In this document: one piece after another, positions 33,295 through 44,888 of the stretch
How positions within the stretch are numbered: position 1 is the stretch's first letter
How the letters are laid out: every line of letters starts with the position of its first letter
NCBI RefSeq assembly: GCF_014529535.1
Contig: NW_023503409.1
Coordinates: forward strand, 8,618,390 to 8,682,389
DNA: 64,000 bases
DNA from: Bradysia coprophila
Taxonomy: Eukaryota > Arthropoda > Insecta > Diptera > Sciaridae
Direction of reading: 5' to 3'
Made by a program: the position numbers and the translations under genes
Notes under the pieces: model-generated
The model's database searches: none
What the model was told of the DNA's origin: nothing
What the model saw: only the letters and a program-made list of their open reading frames with translations

Positions 33295-36200
33295 ATGTAC
33301 CGAGAAAAATTCAAGTGTAATTCAAACTATATCAAGAAGTTATTGGACAAACAAATTGTATTGCCTAATGGAGAACTGACTCCAGTGTTTATTAAAAGTA
33401 GAGACCGCTACGGACTTTACGATTGCCTGATTTGTCCGGCACATCAAATGAGTCCTTTCAATTTGACTCAACATTTAAATGGACGAAGACACAATCAAAA
33501 CATTAGGTCAATGGACGCATCTGAAGAACCGGAAACCCAGAACGTTGAAGATGCTCCCTCATTTCATTCGGATACAGTTGACGAATGTCCGAAGCGCAAG
33601 AGTGAAAACTGTACTTCCGGGTCCGCAAATAGCGGATCTGCAAAGTGTGTCTCACCTCGTACAGACGATGACAGTTCTGCTAGCGTGCCTAAAATATCAA
33701 CACTACAGACTACTATTGACAATATCCAAGATATATCTATTATTGGGTTGGAGCATATTTTGGATGTGCAATTGAATGCTGAATCAACATACCTCTGTGT
33801 GCTGTGTCAAAAAATGTTTGACCGAATAAGCGATGTTGTGGAGCATTTAACATCGTACAACCATCGTTTGTTGTATCTGGTACGTTTTGTTTATTTTCTT
33901 ATACATTTTAGGTACTTACTATATGAATGATACTATCTGTTTCCATTCAGTGGAATCAGCTGTGCTCTGTAGAGTTATCGCATTTAAAGTGTATGTAAAG
34001 AGTGTGATGCGTAAGGCAAAATAGATTGGGTCATCTAAATATAATTGCTGAAAATGATTCTGAATTAAATTTTGATATTCGACTTAGACGTTTTACGAAC
34101 GTTTGCTTTTTAAGTCGAATGACAAAATCGTAAAACATTCGTCGCATTCTTGTGATGAAGACTTTTTCTTTTTCCAGCAAAAATTCTTCCCAAAGGTATT
34201 CGACGATGTTTGTCACCTCATCGAAATGGTATGCGAGGGAATTGAAAGCAAATTTCACCGATCGAAGTTGATCGTCTTGGAGAAAAGTGAATATTTGGAT
34301 AACAAGGAGAAGTATATTCGATTGGTATCTTCCGAATACATCAACGAAAACATTGGATGTGCAGAACTTATTTTAGCAGATAAAGGTAATGGAACAGGTC
34401 GAATCTTCATTAACGTTTATGAATGAAATTATTTCGGTCCATTAGGTACTTCGGCATCCGCTGCTCCTGGAACTGTATGCGATGGAAAAGAAGAAACGAT
34501 ATCCATTTCAAGCGATACGTCCAGGTAGGATTATTTGTCAGATTTATTTCTTTTTATGATTGGAAAATTTGTATCAGTTTGTGTTCAGTCCTAATTATAT
34601 TCACTTTCGCCCTCATCACATCTGCAAAGACACATTCGCAGTTCTACTACTTTATAGCTTGAAGATATCTCACTTCTCACCTCTGCATCAAAATGTAAAG
34701 AACATTCGAAAGTTAGAACAAAACTACTACTTTTTGATGCCAGAAAAAGCTGCAACTTCGCATAAGTGCTAAAAGCAGCCTCGCGAGAAAGCTTAGTATT
34801 TATCACATAGATATTCAAATTCCAAAACCGACTTCGTCAATTTTTCTGTCTTTAGTTAATTTAAGCACTCTTCGAATTTTCTTAAAAGTAGGATTTTATC
34901 TTGAATTCTTTTCTGATTTTCCAGCGAAGGATCACCTCCCAGTACAACCACAGTCAAACTGGCAACGCTATGGTATTTAAATTGATTTTCTTTATTTATT
35001 GACTCAACTAAAAAAAATGAAAATTTCCCCCAAGGACTCAGATGGCTGCAGCGAAGAGTGAACTATTGAAAGCTTATCAGTTGTATCTCACGAAACCTGC
35101 TTCGTATCCTGGTTATTCTGATATGTGGATTACATTTTGGAATAAGCGCATCGATGAGTTAAAAGATAGTAAGTAACAAATCACCAGAATATCTAAATTA
35201 TGGTTTCGCCAGACGTGCCATTTCAAACTGGGCATTCTCGTCGACTCAATCTCTCTCCCTTTTTTTTTGTTCAAACCTGATACTCAACTTTTGTCAGATG
35301 TCAAACCGAATCGTATAGTAACAAGCATATTTTACTTGAATTTCTTTTACTCCCTCGTCTCTCAGTGTTTCATTGATTTCACTCGTTCTGATTTAATTGT
35401 ATTTGGTTGCTACAGTCTCCGTACATGTATACCAGCAGTCGAACATATTTTGTATTTTGTATTGATAAAGTTTGTTAGGAATGAAAGAGCAATAGGCAGG
35501 GCCTAATATTTGTCAAAAGTCTCACAAAGCTTCACAAACGTTTAACAAAAAATTTTGCCAATAGGTGTCAGTGTCTGATTTTTGGTACATGCTCGCAGAC
35601 TGGAGCCACCCAACGTATTATAGATCTGTATGTGTGTTACATCAGTTGAACCACGGAAGATTTAGAGTTCTTTTAGAGTGCATGATCCTACCGAGAGCTC
35701 CTCACTCAGTCCTCCTAAACGATTAAATTAATAATCGAATAATAAAATTTTGAACGGTTATTCACAGGTAGCAGACTCAGTACGTACGACTGGACATCCG
35801 AATGGGCATTGGAATGGAAAAAAATAATGAATGAAAAATTAAGAACGGACATGGAAGTCGAATGTTCCAGAATTAAGAAAGCATTGGGAATAACTGATGA
35901 TATGCTCGGTGAAGGCGAGAAGAATTTTATGCAGCCACCGAATGTAGCCGTTGATACTGTGAAACCAGTAATGTCACAGTCTACGCCAGTGGCGATTGAC
36001 CAGGAAAAATCAACCTTGTCTAATGTGTCGGAGTCTAGTACAAGATCACGTCCTCCTCAACAACCAGTTTCATCGCGTTCTCTTGCAAACTCGAATGCGC
36101 GTCAGACCAGTTCCGTATCCAACGACCAGAAAAAGACGACAATTTCTTCAAATGAATCTTGGAAACCATTAAGATTGGAGCAGTTGCTGGAAAAACATAA

Positions 36201-37398
36201 ACACAACGACGACTTCATGATTTCATGGAGAGAATTGCTTACCATATTCGAGATTGAAGAGGGCGACAATTCTAAGGAAGCCGAATCCATTTCTCCACAA
36301 ACCCGCCAAGTACCTGATGATCCATCAAACAACCAAATTGATTGTGTGGACAATGCAGCGGTTGACGAACCATTAGTCGAAAATGTTAAACCTGTATCCG
36401 TTATGTCTGTGCTCAGAACATTAGTTGCGCTCGAAAACATACTTGGCAGCTTAGCTCCAAAAGTAATTGATCTACTTCAGACTGCTATCGCAATGGAAGG
36501 ATTAAAGGCAGGTTCCTCAACCACACTCCTGCATAACAGCAATTATTGCATTTTATTTGAAACGATTCGGGAAAAATTCAAAGGACTTCTTATGGGCGAT
36601 TTGGTTGTGGCCAACTTACAAAAAAATATCCGAAAGGCGATCGATGATATGACGACCTTACTCCAATCGGCCGAGAGATCAAAGACCTGCTATGTGCTGC
36701 CAACATTCAAAAAAACATCGCCGCAAGCCCAAACATTTCTACCAATCGAGAGTTCGAAGAATTATGACATTCTGGCATCGTTGAACGAGAGTATTTTTAA
36801 ACCGCAACCCCCAATATCAATCGAAAGTCCACAAAAATATTACGTTGCACCGATTGAGAAAACAGCACCACAACCCCGAACTGCCGTACCAATTAACAGT
36901 CCAAAAAGTTGTTCGGTGGCACCATTGTTTCACCAGAATGTTGAAAAAGCGACAACACCACCCCAAGTATCATCATCGCCACCTGATGTGGATTGCAACG
37001 AGGAGCCTGCCACGTTGAAAGATTCAGAAATAAAGACCCTCATGAAAAAATTTTCGTATTTATCGGATAAAGACAAAAACAACTTTACGGCTTATTTGAA
37101 CAAGCTCAGGATTAGTGATCCGAATCGTTTAACGCGGCTCAAAAATGAAATCTGTGAAAATCAAGTTCTCCATCAGTCATCGGTGTTAGAATGGGAACGG
37201 GAGATGAATTGTGCTGGTGAGGCGGCCTCTTACAATTCGACGAACTACATAGACAATACAATCGGAAGCGGCGATTGCGACCAAACCATGTCGTTGGCAT
37301 ATCAAGTTGCCCAAAAAAATTCTGCAGTCAAGATAAAGCGAAAAACTTGCAGTGGAACTGAGGGCATTTTTGAAGAAAAGCGGTTTTATCCAGGCTAA
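33295..37398 (+). CDS. large protein with two U1/matrin-type zinc fingers
   Basis: Six exons: 33295-33879, 34178-34385, 34446-34524, 34925-34972, 35035-35168 and 35768-37398, giving 2685 nt and 894 residues, every junction GT..AG and in phase. Two C-x2-C-x12-H-x5-H fingers are present: C44/C47/H60/H66 (YDCLICPAHQ) and C168/C171/H184/H190 (YLCVLCQKMF). A helical segment follows (FFPKVFDDVCHLIEMVCEGI). A tryptophan-rich stretch spans exons 5 and 6 (YPGYSDMWITFWNKR; DWTSEWALEW). A long low-complexity Ser/Pro/Gln region leads to a C-terminal helical part (LKDSEIKTLMKKF). U1/matrin fingers usually bind RNA or RNP, so a nuclear RNA-related role is plausible. I do not recognise the specific gene. 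The frame stays open upstream to 33013 with another Met at 33088, so the true start may be earlier by 69 residues. Confidence 0.85.
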
Positions 37399-37850
37399 CT
37401 GGATAGGCGAGTGTAAAAACTCCAATTCTTTCATTTAAGTTTTGACAATTTTGTTGCAGTGGTAAGTGCTGCAAACTGAATACATAAAATGTTAAAACTT
37501 GCAAAATGAATTACTCTTTTTACAATTACGAGATTTATGATCTGTTTAAGGTCCGTTGTTTTGCATTATTCGAATACATATTTTACACCGTTTTTGTCGA
37601 ATTTTCGTGTTTTTCTTTTGACAAATTTTGCACATGGAACCGATGGACAAAGACCCATCTGTTGTCATCAATTTAAAAAAGTTTAACAACCGGCAGTGGT
37701 ATCCATAAATTTGCTATAACAGAACGGCAGAATCAGCATCATATTGTTCGAAAACTGCGAACTTTAGATGCCGTTGCATAAATCGTTGTATGAATTTCGG
37801 TGCATTCGATGTCATAAATAACCATTACGTGACTCAGTATGAACCTATGT
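37399..37850. other. 3' flank, non-coding
   Basis: Presumably begins with the 3' UTR of the zinc-finger gene. No clear AATAAA is seen close by. Nothing else is recognised until the hairpin at 37851. Confidence 0.4.
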
Positions 37851-37998
37851 CATAATATCTATTTATGACATTGAGTGCGAAGTACATTATCAGGCTCTAG
37901 ATGTGTAATTATGACACGAGGCCGCAGGCTGTGTGTCATAATACACATCGTGAGCTTAATCAAGTACTTCGAACCAAGATTCATACAACTTTTTATGC
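37851..37998 (+). mobile_element. variable-stem hairpin element, member B
   Basis: Very similar in stem to member A at 10.8 kb (gagtgcgaagtac..., gtgtaattatgacac). TAG at 37898-37900 faces CGT at 37949-37951. The apex is gaggccgcaggctg. The right end is atacaactttttatgc (37983-37998); the left end atctatttatg is a degenerate TAGTTATTTAT. Confidence 0.7.
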
Positions 37999-38089
37999 AA
38001 CAGAGCGATCTCAAGCTCGCAATTTTCGCAGTTTATTATGATCTCGAGTTGCATAAAGGATTTCATATAGTTTTATCGCCCTAGTACAA

Positions 38090-38238
38090 TAATAGTTATT
38101 TATGTAACAAGAATCGTATGGAGGTATATTATCGAACTAGATGTCAGATTGCCAATCCGAGGCGACGCCGAGGTTGGCAAGACGTCGTGTGCGTTAATAT
38201 ACCTCCATACGATTCTTGTTGCATACAACGTTTTATGC
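38090..38238 (+). mobile_element. variable-stem hairpin element, member C
   Basis: The left end is taatagttatttat (38090-38103) and the right end atacaacgttttatgc (38223-38238). The stem arms 38106-38131 (aacaagaatcgtatggaggt...) and 38195-38220 are perfect over 26 bp. TAG (38138-38140) faces CGT (38186-38188). The apex is gaggcgacgccgagg with a small gccaa/ttggc sub-stem. Confidence 0.75.
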
Positions 38239-38839
38239 AATGAAGAAAATCCAGTAAATACCGAAGATAATTTTAGTGTGACTTCAATAACACGTGGCTT
38301 TTGTCGCACTAGTGCGATAAAACCCCTTGCAAATCCTTTATCGCACTAGTGCGATAAAATACGTTCATACGCCATTGATCACAGGCGGCGTAAGTTACAA
38401 ATATCATCACTGAATTGCATAAAAAATGATGAAATCGCTTCTTTACGTGAAACGTTGTATGACGCGTTGCGTTGTGATGAAATATTTCATTATGCGTGCT
38501 TCTTGTTTCATAAATAATTACGTCACAAGGACGGAAAAGTTGAAAAGTGTAGTTTTAGTGGGAAGTTTGTTGGTATGAGGCGAGTTACGTCCATGGTATA
38601 CCGAAAGATATACTTCATTGATGAAATAAATGGTTTTCGGTGCAGAAGTATGTAAAAGATTAACCATAACCAGTGCACTTATCAATGAATTTATTGGCAA
38701 TTTACCATTGGCAACCATAACTCGCAATTCACAGTAGCGTCTACAGTCTACCATACGTAATTAGATTTTCTTTAGCGAGCAAAAACAGAGAACGACTTCC
38801 AATTTTATGTTTGAAAGCATCTGTCACGTACGTATTTCC

Positions 38840-41576
38840 ACCCCATATATCTTGGCGTATCTTTAATCTCTTTCCGCACTACTACAAATGTAACCAATTT
38901 GTGGAAATCACAAATTTTGTGTATTACACTTAATTTTTGTGAAATTCGTGTTTTTCACAAAAAATACAAATTTGTGATTTATGAAATCAGAAGCCATATG
39001 GGATATTTTTGAAAATTTTATTTTAAAGTTAAGAAAAAAAACGTTTTACAAAGTACGTAACAAAACGGCAGATAAATAATTGAGAATCGGAGGTCAAAAA
39101 AATTAAGAAATGCAGATAAATAAACTAAGACCTGAGATTAAATAAGAAGAAACGGGGATAAATAATTAACAAAGGGAGATAATTTGATTGGAAACGGAGT
39201 TACCTCCTTTTTTAAATGGATCGTAATAAACGAAAGATATCTAATTCAAAAAGGCAGATGAAAAAATCAAAAACGCAGATATAAATTTCGTAGAAGGAAG
39301 ATAAATTTGATATCTGCGCTTTTGATTTAAATATCTGCAAATTAGATTTTTTTTTCTGAATTTTTAATATTTTCTATCTTCGCTTTTAATATAATCCTTT
39401 TTAAATCTCTTATCTCAGTTTTTAGTTGTTTTTATCTCCGTTTGAGATCTCTTAGATTTTTCAATTTTTAATCTCTGATGTTATCTCCTTTTCTGAAATT
39501 ATTATCTCAACTTTTTAATATGTTTTATCCCCGGTTTTATTTCCATTCCACACATTTGTTATTTCCATATCTAGTTATAATATCTCCAGGACCGATTTTT
39601 ATCTTTGTATGGCAAACCAAACACCTTCCTATTACAATTTATTGAAGGGTGAATTCAGTTGCTGTCTATAATTTTGTTCTGTAAATTTAAATTTTAAATA
39701 AAACAAATTACACAGACTAATTATTAGACGACGCGAGATAAAAAAAATAACTCCTAAGTTACCGACACCGTTCCGGCGCCCGGCTCGCATTGCGGCCCTC
39801 CGCTTCGCTCCGAGGCAATGGGCCGGATCGCTCGGCGTGTTAAAACCCTTTTTGTGCAATAAAAATTGGTATTCATTTCGTAAAAAGAGGAATTTAGTGT
39901 AGTTAATAAGGACCAAAATATTTACAGATCGGGTAGAGACAAACCAGTGATTGGATATTGTTTGGGATGTAAAAAAATGAGGTTTTGGAAGGGTAGCCCA
40001 AAAATCCCTTCCATACTTCCGTTCCTTTCAGCCCTTCAAACTTCAAATGCAGAGGCTTCTTGTATGAATTATTGTGAAGCGACGAATGAGCGTACAACAT
40101 TGAGTGGGTACTCAAATGAAAGCTAAAAGATCAAAGTTTTTTTCTCTACAAAAAATTTTCCAGAATTTTCCGATTTCCTTGCAGTTTTTCCAACTTTTCT
40201 TAAAAACGAAGTTTTAAATTTGAGGTTAAAGTTAAATATTTTTTGAAATTAGTTCACAATAATATTTTTTCTTCGCTATTATCGTTTAGCATCCCATTAC
40301 CAAACTTTTTACAAACAAACAGTATTTTGATGTTCCGCAATTGAAGCAGTTATCGTAAATTTTCATCAAAAATTGATACCCTTTTTGTATGGCAAATTTT
40401 TTTCGTCACTTTTTATTTTTTTTATACAGGTGTGATAGTTGTTGGGTAGACTCAGAGTGCCTCAAAAACGAAAGAAAACAAGTTTTTAGATTTTCAAAAA
40501 CGATTCCGGTCTCGAATTCGGCTAAAATATTGAAATTTTCCACCCTCGGCGAACTTTGTCGAACACTACAAACAGCAAAATCGACTCAGACACCATAAGA
40601 TTACCCCTATCACAATGCTACGACTCTCAGCTTTCAAACGATACCAAACACTATATATTAAATTTAAAAAAATTATGACTTAGCATGTGAAATATGTGGT
40701 GGGACCCCATTTCTTGCAAATTTTGAAATATGTGAGAGCTGACTAAAAGATGATATAAATGGAGATAACAAAATGTGATATGGAGTTATGAAACCCCAAA
40801 ATGGAGAGATAGAAAATTGGAGATAATAAAATCTAATTTCGGAGATAATAAATTGAGTTTTGGAGATAATGTAACTAGATATGGAAATATTATATATAAA
40901 TTAAAAAGTTGAGATTTTAGTGATCTTGAATTGAGATCTCAACTCAATTCCTAACTATCTTTTCGCCGTTCAGGCGTTTTGTTGGTTCCTAGGGAACTCA
41001 TCCTTTTACGAAATGTAACGTAAATGAGTTGAGTTCGTCCCTACAGAATTCATCTTTTTACGAAATGAATACTAATTTTCATTGTACAAAAAAAGGGTTT
41101 TAACACGCCGAGCCGGGCGCCGGAACGGTGTCGGTAACTTAGGAGTTAATTTTTTTTTCTCGCATCGTCTAATAATTAGTTAGTGTAATTCTTCTAGCCG
41201 TAAAGGCGTTTACTTCGTTCCTAAGTAATTCATCCTTTTACGAAATGTAACGAAGGAGTTTAGTTCGTTTTTAAATTAGATCCCTCCAACCAATGTATGT
41301 TACGTTAGGCCCTACATGTTTCTCTAGAACGAACGAAAGACTTGCACGGTACATTTCGTAAAAGGATACATTCCACTAGGAATCCTAGTCTAGGATCGAG
41401 CAAAAGAATAAGTTTTATGAATTCACAAAATTTCACAAAATAATATTTGTAATTTCCACAAATCTCAACAAATTTTGTGATTTCCACAAATCACAAAAAA
41501 AATTGTAATTTCCACAAATCGGTTACATTTGTAGTGGTACGAAAAGAGATTAAAGATACGCCAAGATATATGGGGT
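38840..41576. mobile_element. 2737-bp TIR transposon with 9-bp target duplication
   Basis: The ends start accccatatatcttggcg and match as inverted repeats for about 75 bp (about 90% identical). The 9-bp direct repeat cgtatttcc flanks it at 38831-38839 and 41577-41585, and the paralogous copy at 49.9 kb has this 9-mer once with no insert. A 9-bp duplication with long TIRs is typical of Mutator-like elements, though I see no transposase frame, so it is non-autonomous. The interior holds quasi-palindromic ggagataa/ttatctcc tracts and a further inverted pair of about 150 bp (39707-39897 with 41046-41190) containing ttaccgacaccgttccgg. Confidence 0.85.
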
Positions 41577-41943
41577 CGTATTTCCACACATTCTCAGTTA
41601 AATGCTTTCAAGGCTGTAATAGTTATTTACACGCAATAGGTAGTGGTAATGGTAAAATACTATTAGCACGTATAAGAAAACGTACCAGCACAACTCAGTC
41701 CAAAAAAAAATAATGACCGAAACTACAGCACTGTAGTCATCTGATTATCTCCTTGTATTTAACCTCTTTTTCAATTCTCTTCGAAGCGAAATAACAAATT
41801 ACAGTTTCACAACGCACTTAACTTGTGGCCACACACCTTCGAAATGAATTTTCCAATTTTTTTTCCCTACTGCTTTGCCCACGTAAAGATCCCACTGTCG
41901 TATCTGAGGTGTTTACTGCTAAGAAAGACGTAAATATCGCTTA

Positions 41944-42082
41944 CAGTCTCTAACGCTCTAAATTCTCGTTTTACTTTAAATATCTTGGTTCCCTCATTTC
42001 GCTATACTTGTGTGTACATATGAGATAAATAAGGGAAATAAAATATTTAGAATAAAATGGGAATTTAGAGTGTTAGAGACTG
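41944..42082. mobile_element. 139-bp CAGT-type MITE with TA flanks, copy 1
   Basis: The ends cagtctctaacgctctaaat and atttagagtgttagagactg are inverted repeats with a single mismatch, and TA flanks both sides. An identical insertion at 50315-50453 in the duplicated block shows it predates the duplication. Confidence 0.8.
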
Positions 42083-42652
42083 TAGTTATGAAAATTGGTT
42101 TATTCTTCTGCCTGAGGTATTGCACAGCGCTTGATTCAAAATCATCAGTTTTAGCATGCATCTTCCTACATATTCTCTCTCCAGTCAAAGTTCATTGCTT
42201 ATTTTTGTTTTCGATAACAGATAGCTCACCGATTCTTCAGCGGGGTAAATGTTGTTATCAGAAACACGCGAGTCATTAACACCTTCGATATAAATTCACA
42301 AATCCGTATAACTTCCATACGAACGCAGTATATTATTCACAACAGTACTCTCCTCCGGTTCACGAACAATTTCACTCAGTTTATACACAAAAAAAAACAA
42401 GTGTGAAAAAAATTTGAAAAAGCCCGAGTGCGAAAAAAAGTTAAAAAACGCACTGTGAAATAAATACCTTCAAAACGACATTAAATGGATGCATGGAAAG
42501 GTGATGATTATGGACCGGAATTGCGAAAAGTCAATTTTACTACGTTTTCATGAATAAATCGTCATTATCGCATACGGTGTGTGTATTGAGCGCTATATAC
42601 ATGACGTTTTCGCAACAAGTGACGAAAAGTAGGACTTTCCGTTGCCTTTATT

Positions 42653-42799
42653 GCGAAAAACGTTTTATACTACTCGGTGATAAATGCTTTTTTAGGCACA
42701 CGATGTGTATTGTCACACTCAACCTGCGGTCTCGAGTGACAATCTACACATCTAGTGCCTAAAAAAGCATTTATCCCTCGGTTGTATAAATAACTAATA
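42653..42799 (-). mobile_element. variable-stem hairpin element, member E
   Basis: On the minus strand: left end tattagttatttat (42799-42786), right end tataaaacgtttttcgc (42669-42653). The stem is built on gataaatgcttttttaggca. TAG (42754-42752) faces CGT (42702-42700). The apex is ctcgagaccgcaggttgag. Confidence 0.7.
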
Positions 42800-42855
42800 C
42801 ATAAGAGTAAACAAATTTAGGGACCCTAGAGCGCTAAAGGTTTTGCAAGCAAAAT

Positions 42856-43222
42856 TATAGGTTTCTTCCATCGTACGATAAAAACGAATTTTGACAGGCC
42901 GAAAACAAACCATCGTCATCCGCAGAAGCAAACATAACCGCAACTTAATAGTTATTTACGTATCTGTTGTGGACGATACTACAATTTCGCGAGTTGTAGC
43001 CCAAACGAAGTGAGGGCAACAAGCGAAAGTGCCTAAAATAAACCGTCCACAACAGATGCGTATACAACTTTTCATGCTGAGGGCCTAATTTACGAGAAAA
43101 ATTCCGTAATTTATGCCCAAGGCATGAAAACAAATTTGTTCGTTAAAACTTCAAAGTGAGGTTGTGTTGGCTTCGCTGTGGATGACGATTGACATTTTGA
43201 ACGGCCTTGGAAGAAACCTATA
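42856..43222. mobile_element. 367-bp TIR element with nested hairpin
   Basis: The outer ends tataggtttcttcca and tggaagaaacctatat are inverted repeats, continued inside by catcgtcatcc / ggatgacgatt. Nested within is a hairpin (42947-43077) that carries taatagttatttacg at its left and tatacaacttttcatgc at its right, the termini of the variable-stem family, with arms tctgttgtggacg / cgtccacaacaga. Confidence 0.65.
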
Positions 43223-43694
43223 TCACTAATAATATTCTCGTCTTCTAACCACATTACGCTATGAAACATTTATAATCTTGTACTTAGTACGAGATTGTAC
43301 AAATACTAATACATCAACATATAAGTGAAAATCGAAGGATTTCTGTTTTTATAATATGTGTCTTCTGTCTTCCATAAAATATTAAAAGTCTTTGCTCAGG
43401 TACGTGAGGATCGAGCTGCCAAACACATACATTTTATTATACGTTATGTTCAAGCAACTATATTTGAGAGACCCGTACGATAAGCAAGTGTTCATATAAT
43501 AGATGTAACTAAAAAATTGTGTTTGCACTCGATGTCGAAAATAGTTTTATTTCATGCAAAAATCAGTGCGAAAAAAATTTATCGCATCCAAAGTATACAT
43601 CAACCAGTCATGTATATTCAAGCATTCACAGACAATTGAGCGATGTAAAATTGTAAAATTGTGGCTACTTTATCACAAATTAGATTTGCTAAAC

Positions 43695-43879
43695 CAATAC
43701 CCTCTCTAGCAACCAAACTACTTTTATTAAGGTGGTGAAAGAATCAAGTAGCCTTTGGAATTTACATGTACATTACAGTGTAATCAGTCAAAATGTGGAA
43801 TAGTTGTTGTAGAACACAAAGAAATAAGGTGTGAATTTGACACAGATAGCTGAGAGTTTGTTTGCTAGAGCGAGTATTG
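43695..43879. mobile_element. 185-bp MITE with 7-bp target duplication, copy 2
   Basis: Has the same ends and interior as 18054-18231. It is flanked by gctaaac at 43688-43694 and 43880-43886. Confidence 0.8.
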
Positions 43880-44756
43880 GCTAAACACGAATTTTTAGCT
43901 CACTTTAAAATGTAGACCAGTTGGTCATTTCAAACAGATTAATAGAAATTTTCACAAATAATTGTCAAATATTATTCTTTCATGAAAATTCGTCAATAAA
44001 CAATTCGATGAAAAATTTAATTCACGCCGTAAGTGCGGTCGAAATTCAAAATGGAAAGTGCGGAGGTCTTTCTAACGTCGCGTCATTTTCATACAAGAAA
44101 GCGTTGAAATGTATTTTTCGGTTCACTTTTTCATCGAATCGTTCACTTAAAATTCAAATTTTAGGCACACTTACGGCGTGAATAATCGAAACCAAAATAC
44201 TGTCAACAACTAGAGCATGTGCGTCCAAAATATAGTACACCTGCAACTCTTATCTTTTATAATAACAACATTGTAGGGTTGCATATGCAGGCCCCTCTTG
44301 GAAAATCTGTTCTACTGCTTGGTTGAAATAAATAAAAATAACTATTGATGAGGTTATGTCACTATGGATGAAATTGTACATTTCATGTAGTCTTGCAACA
44401 AACCTATGCAACCGTCAACAAAAAAGCTTCTTGTGAGTCTCAAAAATTTCTTTAAATTTACCTGTACCTGAATTATGTACCTCATTTTTTCAGTACCAAT
44501 ACATTTGTGGATTCGTTAAGTCTATAATATAAAGTATAGGAGCCCAGACGGAAAATCCTAGAGACTTGAAAGTTGGCATACCGAGTAATGAGAAAAAGTT
44601 AGAAATTTTCACTTTCATGTGTTATTTGATGCGCAATTTTTTTCGTGCCTGTTTACGTCGTGCATGCGTTTCTTAAACGTGGAATAGTATTGTATCGCAT
44701 ACGCGGTGTGATTAAACTAACATTATACTTCCGTAAATTGTCAAAGTGTCATTCGC
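43880..44756. other. non-coding stretch with a dispersed repeat
   Basis: 44343-44410 (ttgatgaggttatgtcacta...caacaaacctat) is related to 19473-19540. No gene is seen. Confidence 0.4.
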
Positions 44757-44888
44757 ATATCTTGTTGTCTCGTTTTCGCTTATGCGATAATAGTACTATA
44801 TTTCATATGGCTCGCTGTCGCTCGAGGATCCTACTCCATATGAAATACAATGCTTTATTGCATAAGCGAAAACGAGACAACAACATAT
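44757..44888. repeat. long hairpin with ctcgctgtcgctcgagg apex
   Basis: The arms 44757-44785 (cttgttgtctcgttttcgct...) and 44860-44888 pair with one mismatch. An inner pair tttcatatgg / ccatatgaaa closes on a GC-rich loop. An outer pair near 44690-44713 and 44953-44975 (cgcggtgtgatt / aatcacaccgcg) extends the foldback. Confidence 0.65.

Larger units (their letters stand above)
38010..42403. repeat. duplicated block, copy 1 (interrupted by a transposon)
   Basis: The parts 38010-38839 and 41577-42403 match 49130-50778 almost base for base, differing by scattered substitutions, short indels near 38140-38165 and a replaced stretch near 38595. Copy 1 is split by a 2737-bp element. Both copies carry the same hairpin (38.1/49.2 kb) and the same CAGT MITE (41944/50315). 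Similarity stops abruptly at 38010/49130 on the left and 42403/50778 on the right. Confidence 0.9.

Noticed and set aside
38296-38358. Two cgcactagtgcg palindromes as a possible regulator-binding site pair
   Set aside because: They sit inside the duplicated repeat block and resemble the gcactag word of the hairpin family, so a repeat remnant is the simpler reading.
42010-42279. 89-codon frame identical in both duplicated blocks (also at 50381-50650)
   Set aside because: Identity follows from the recent duplication, not selection. The frame overlaps the CAGT MITE and lacks any domain.
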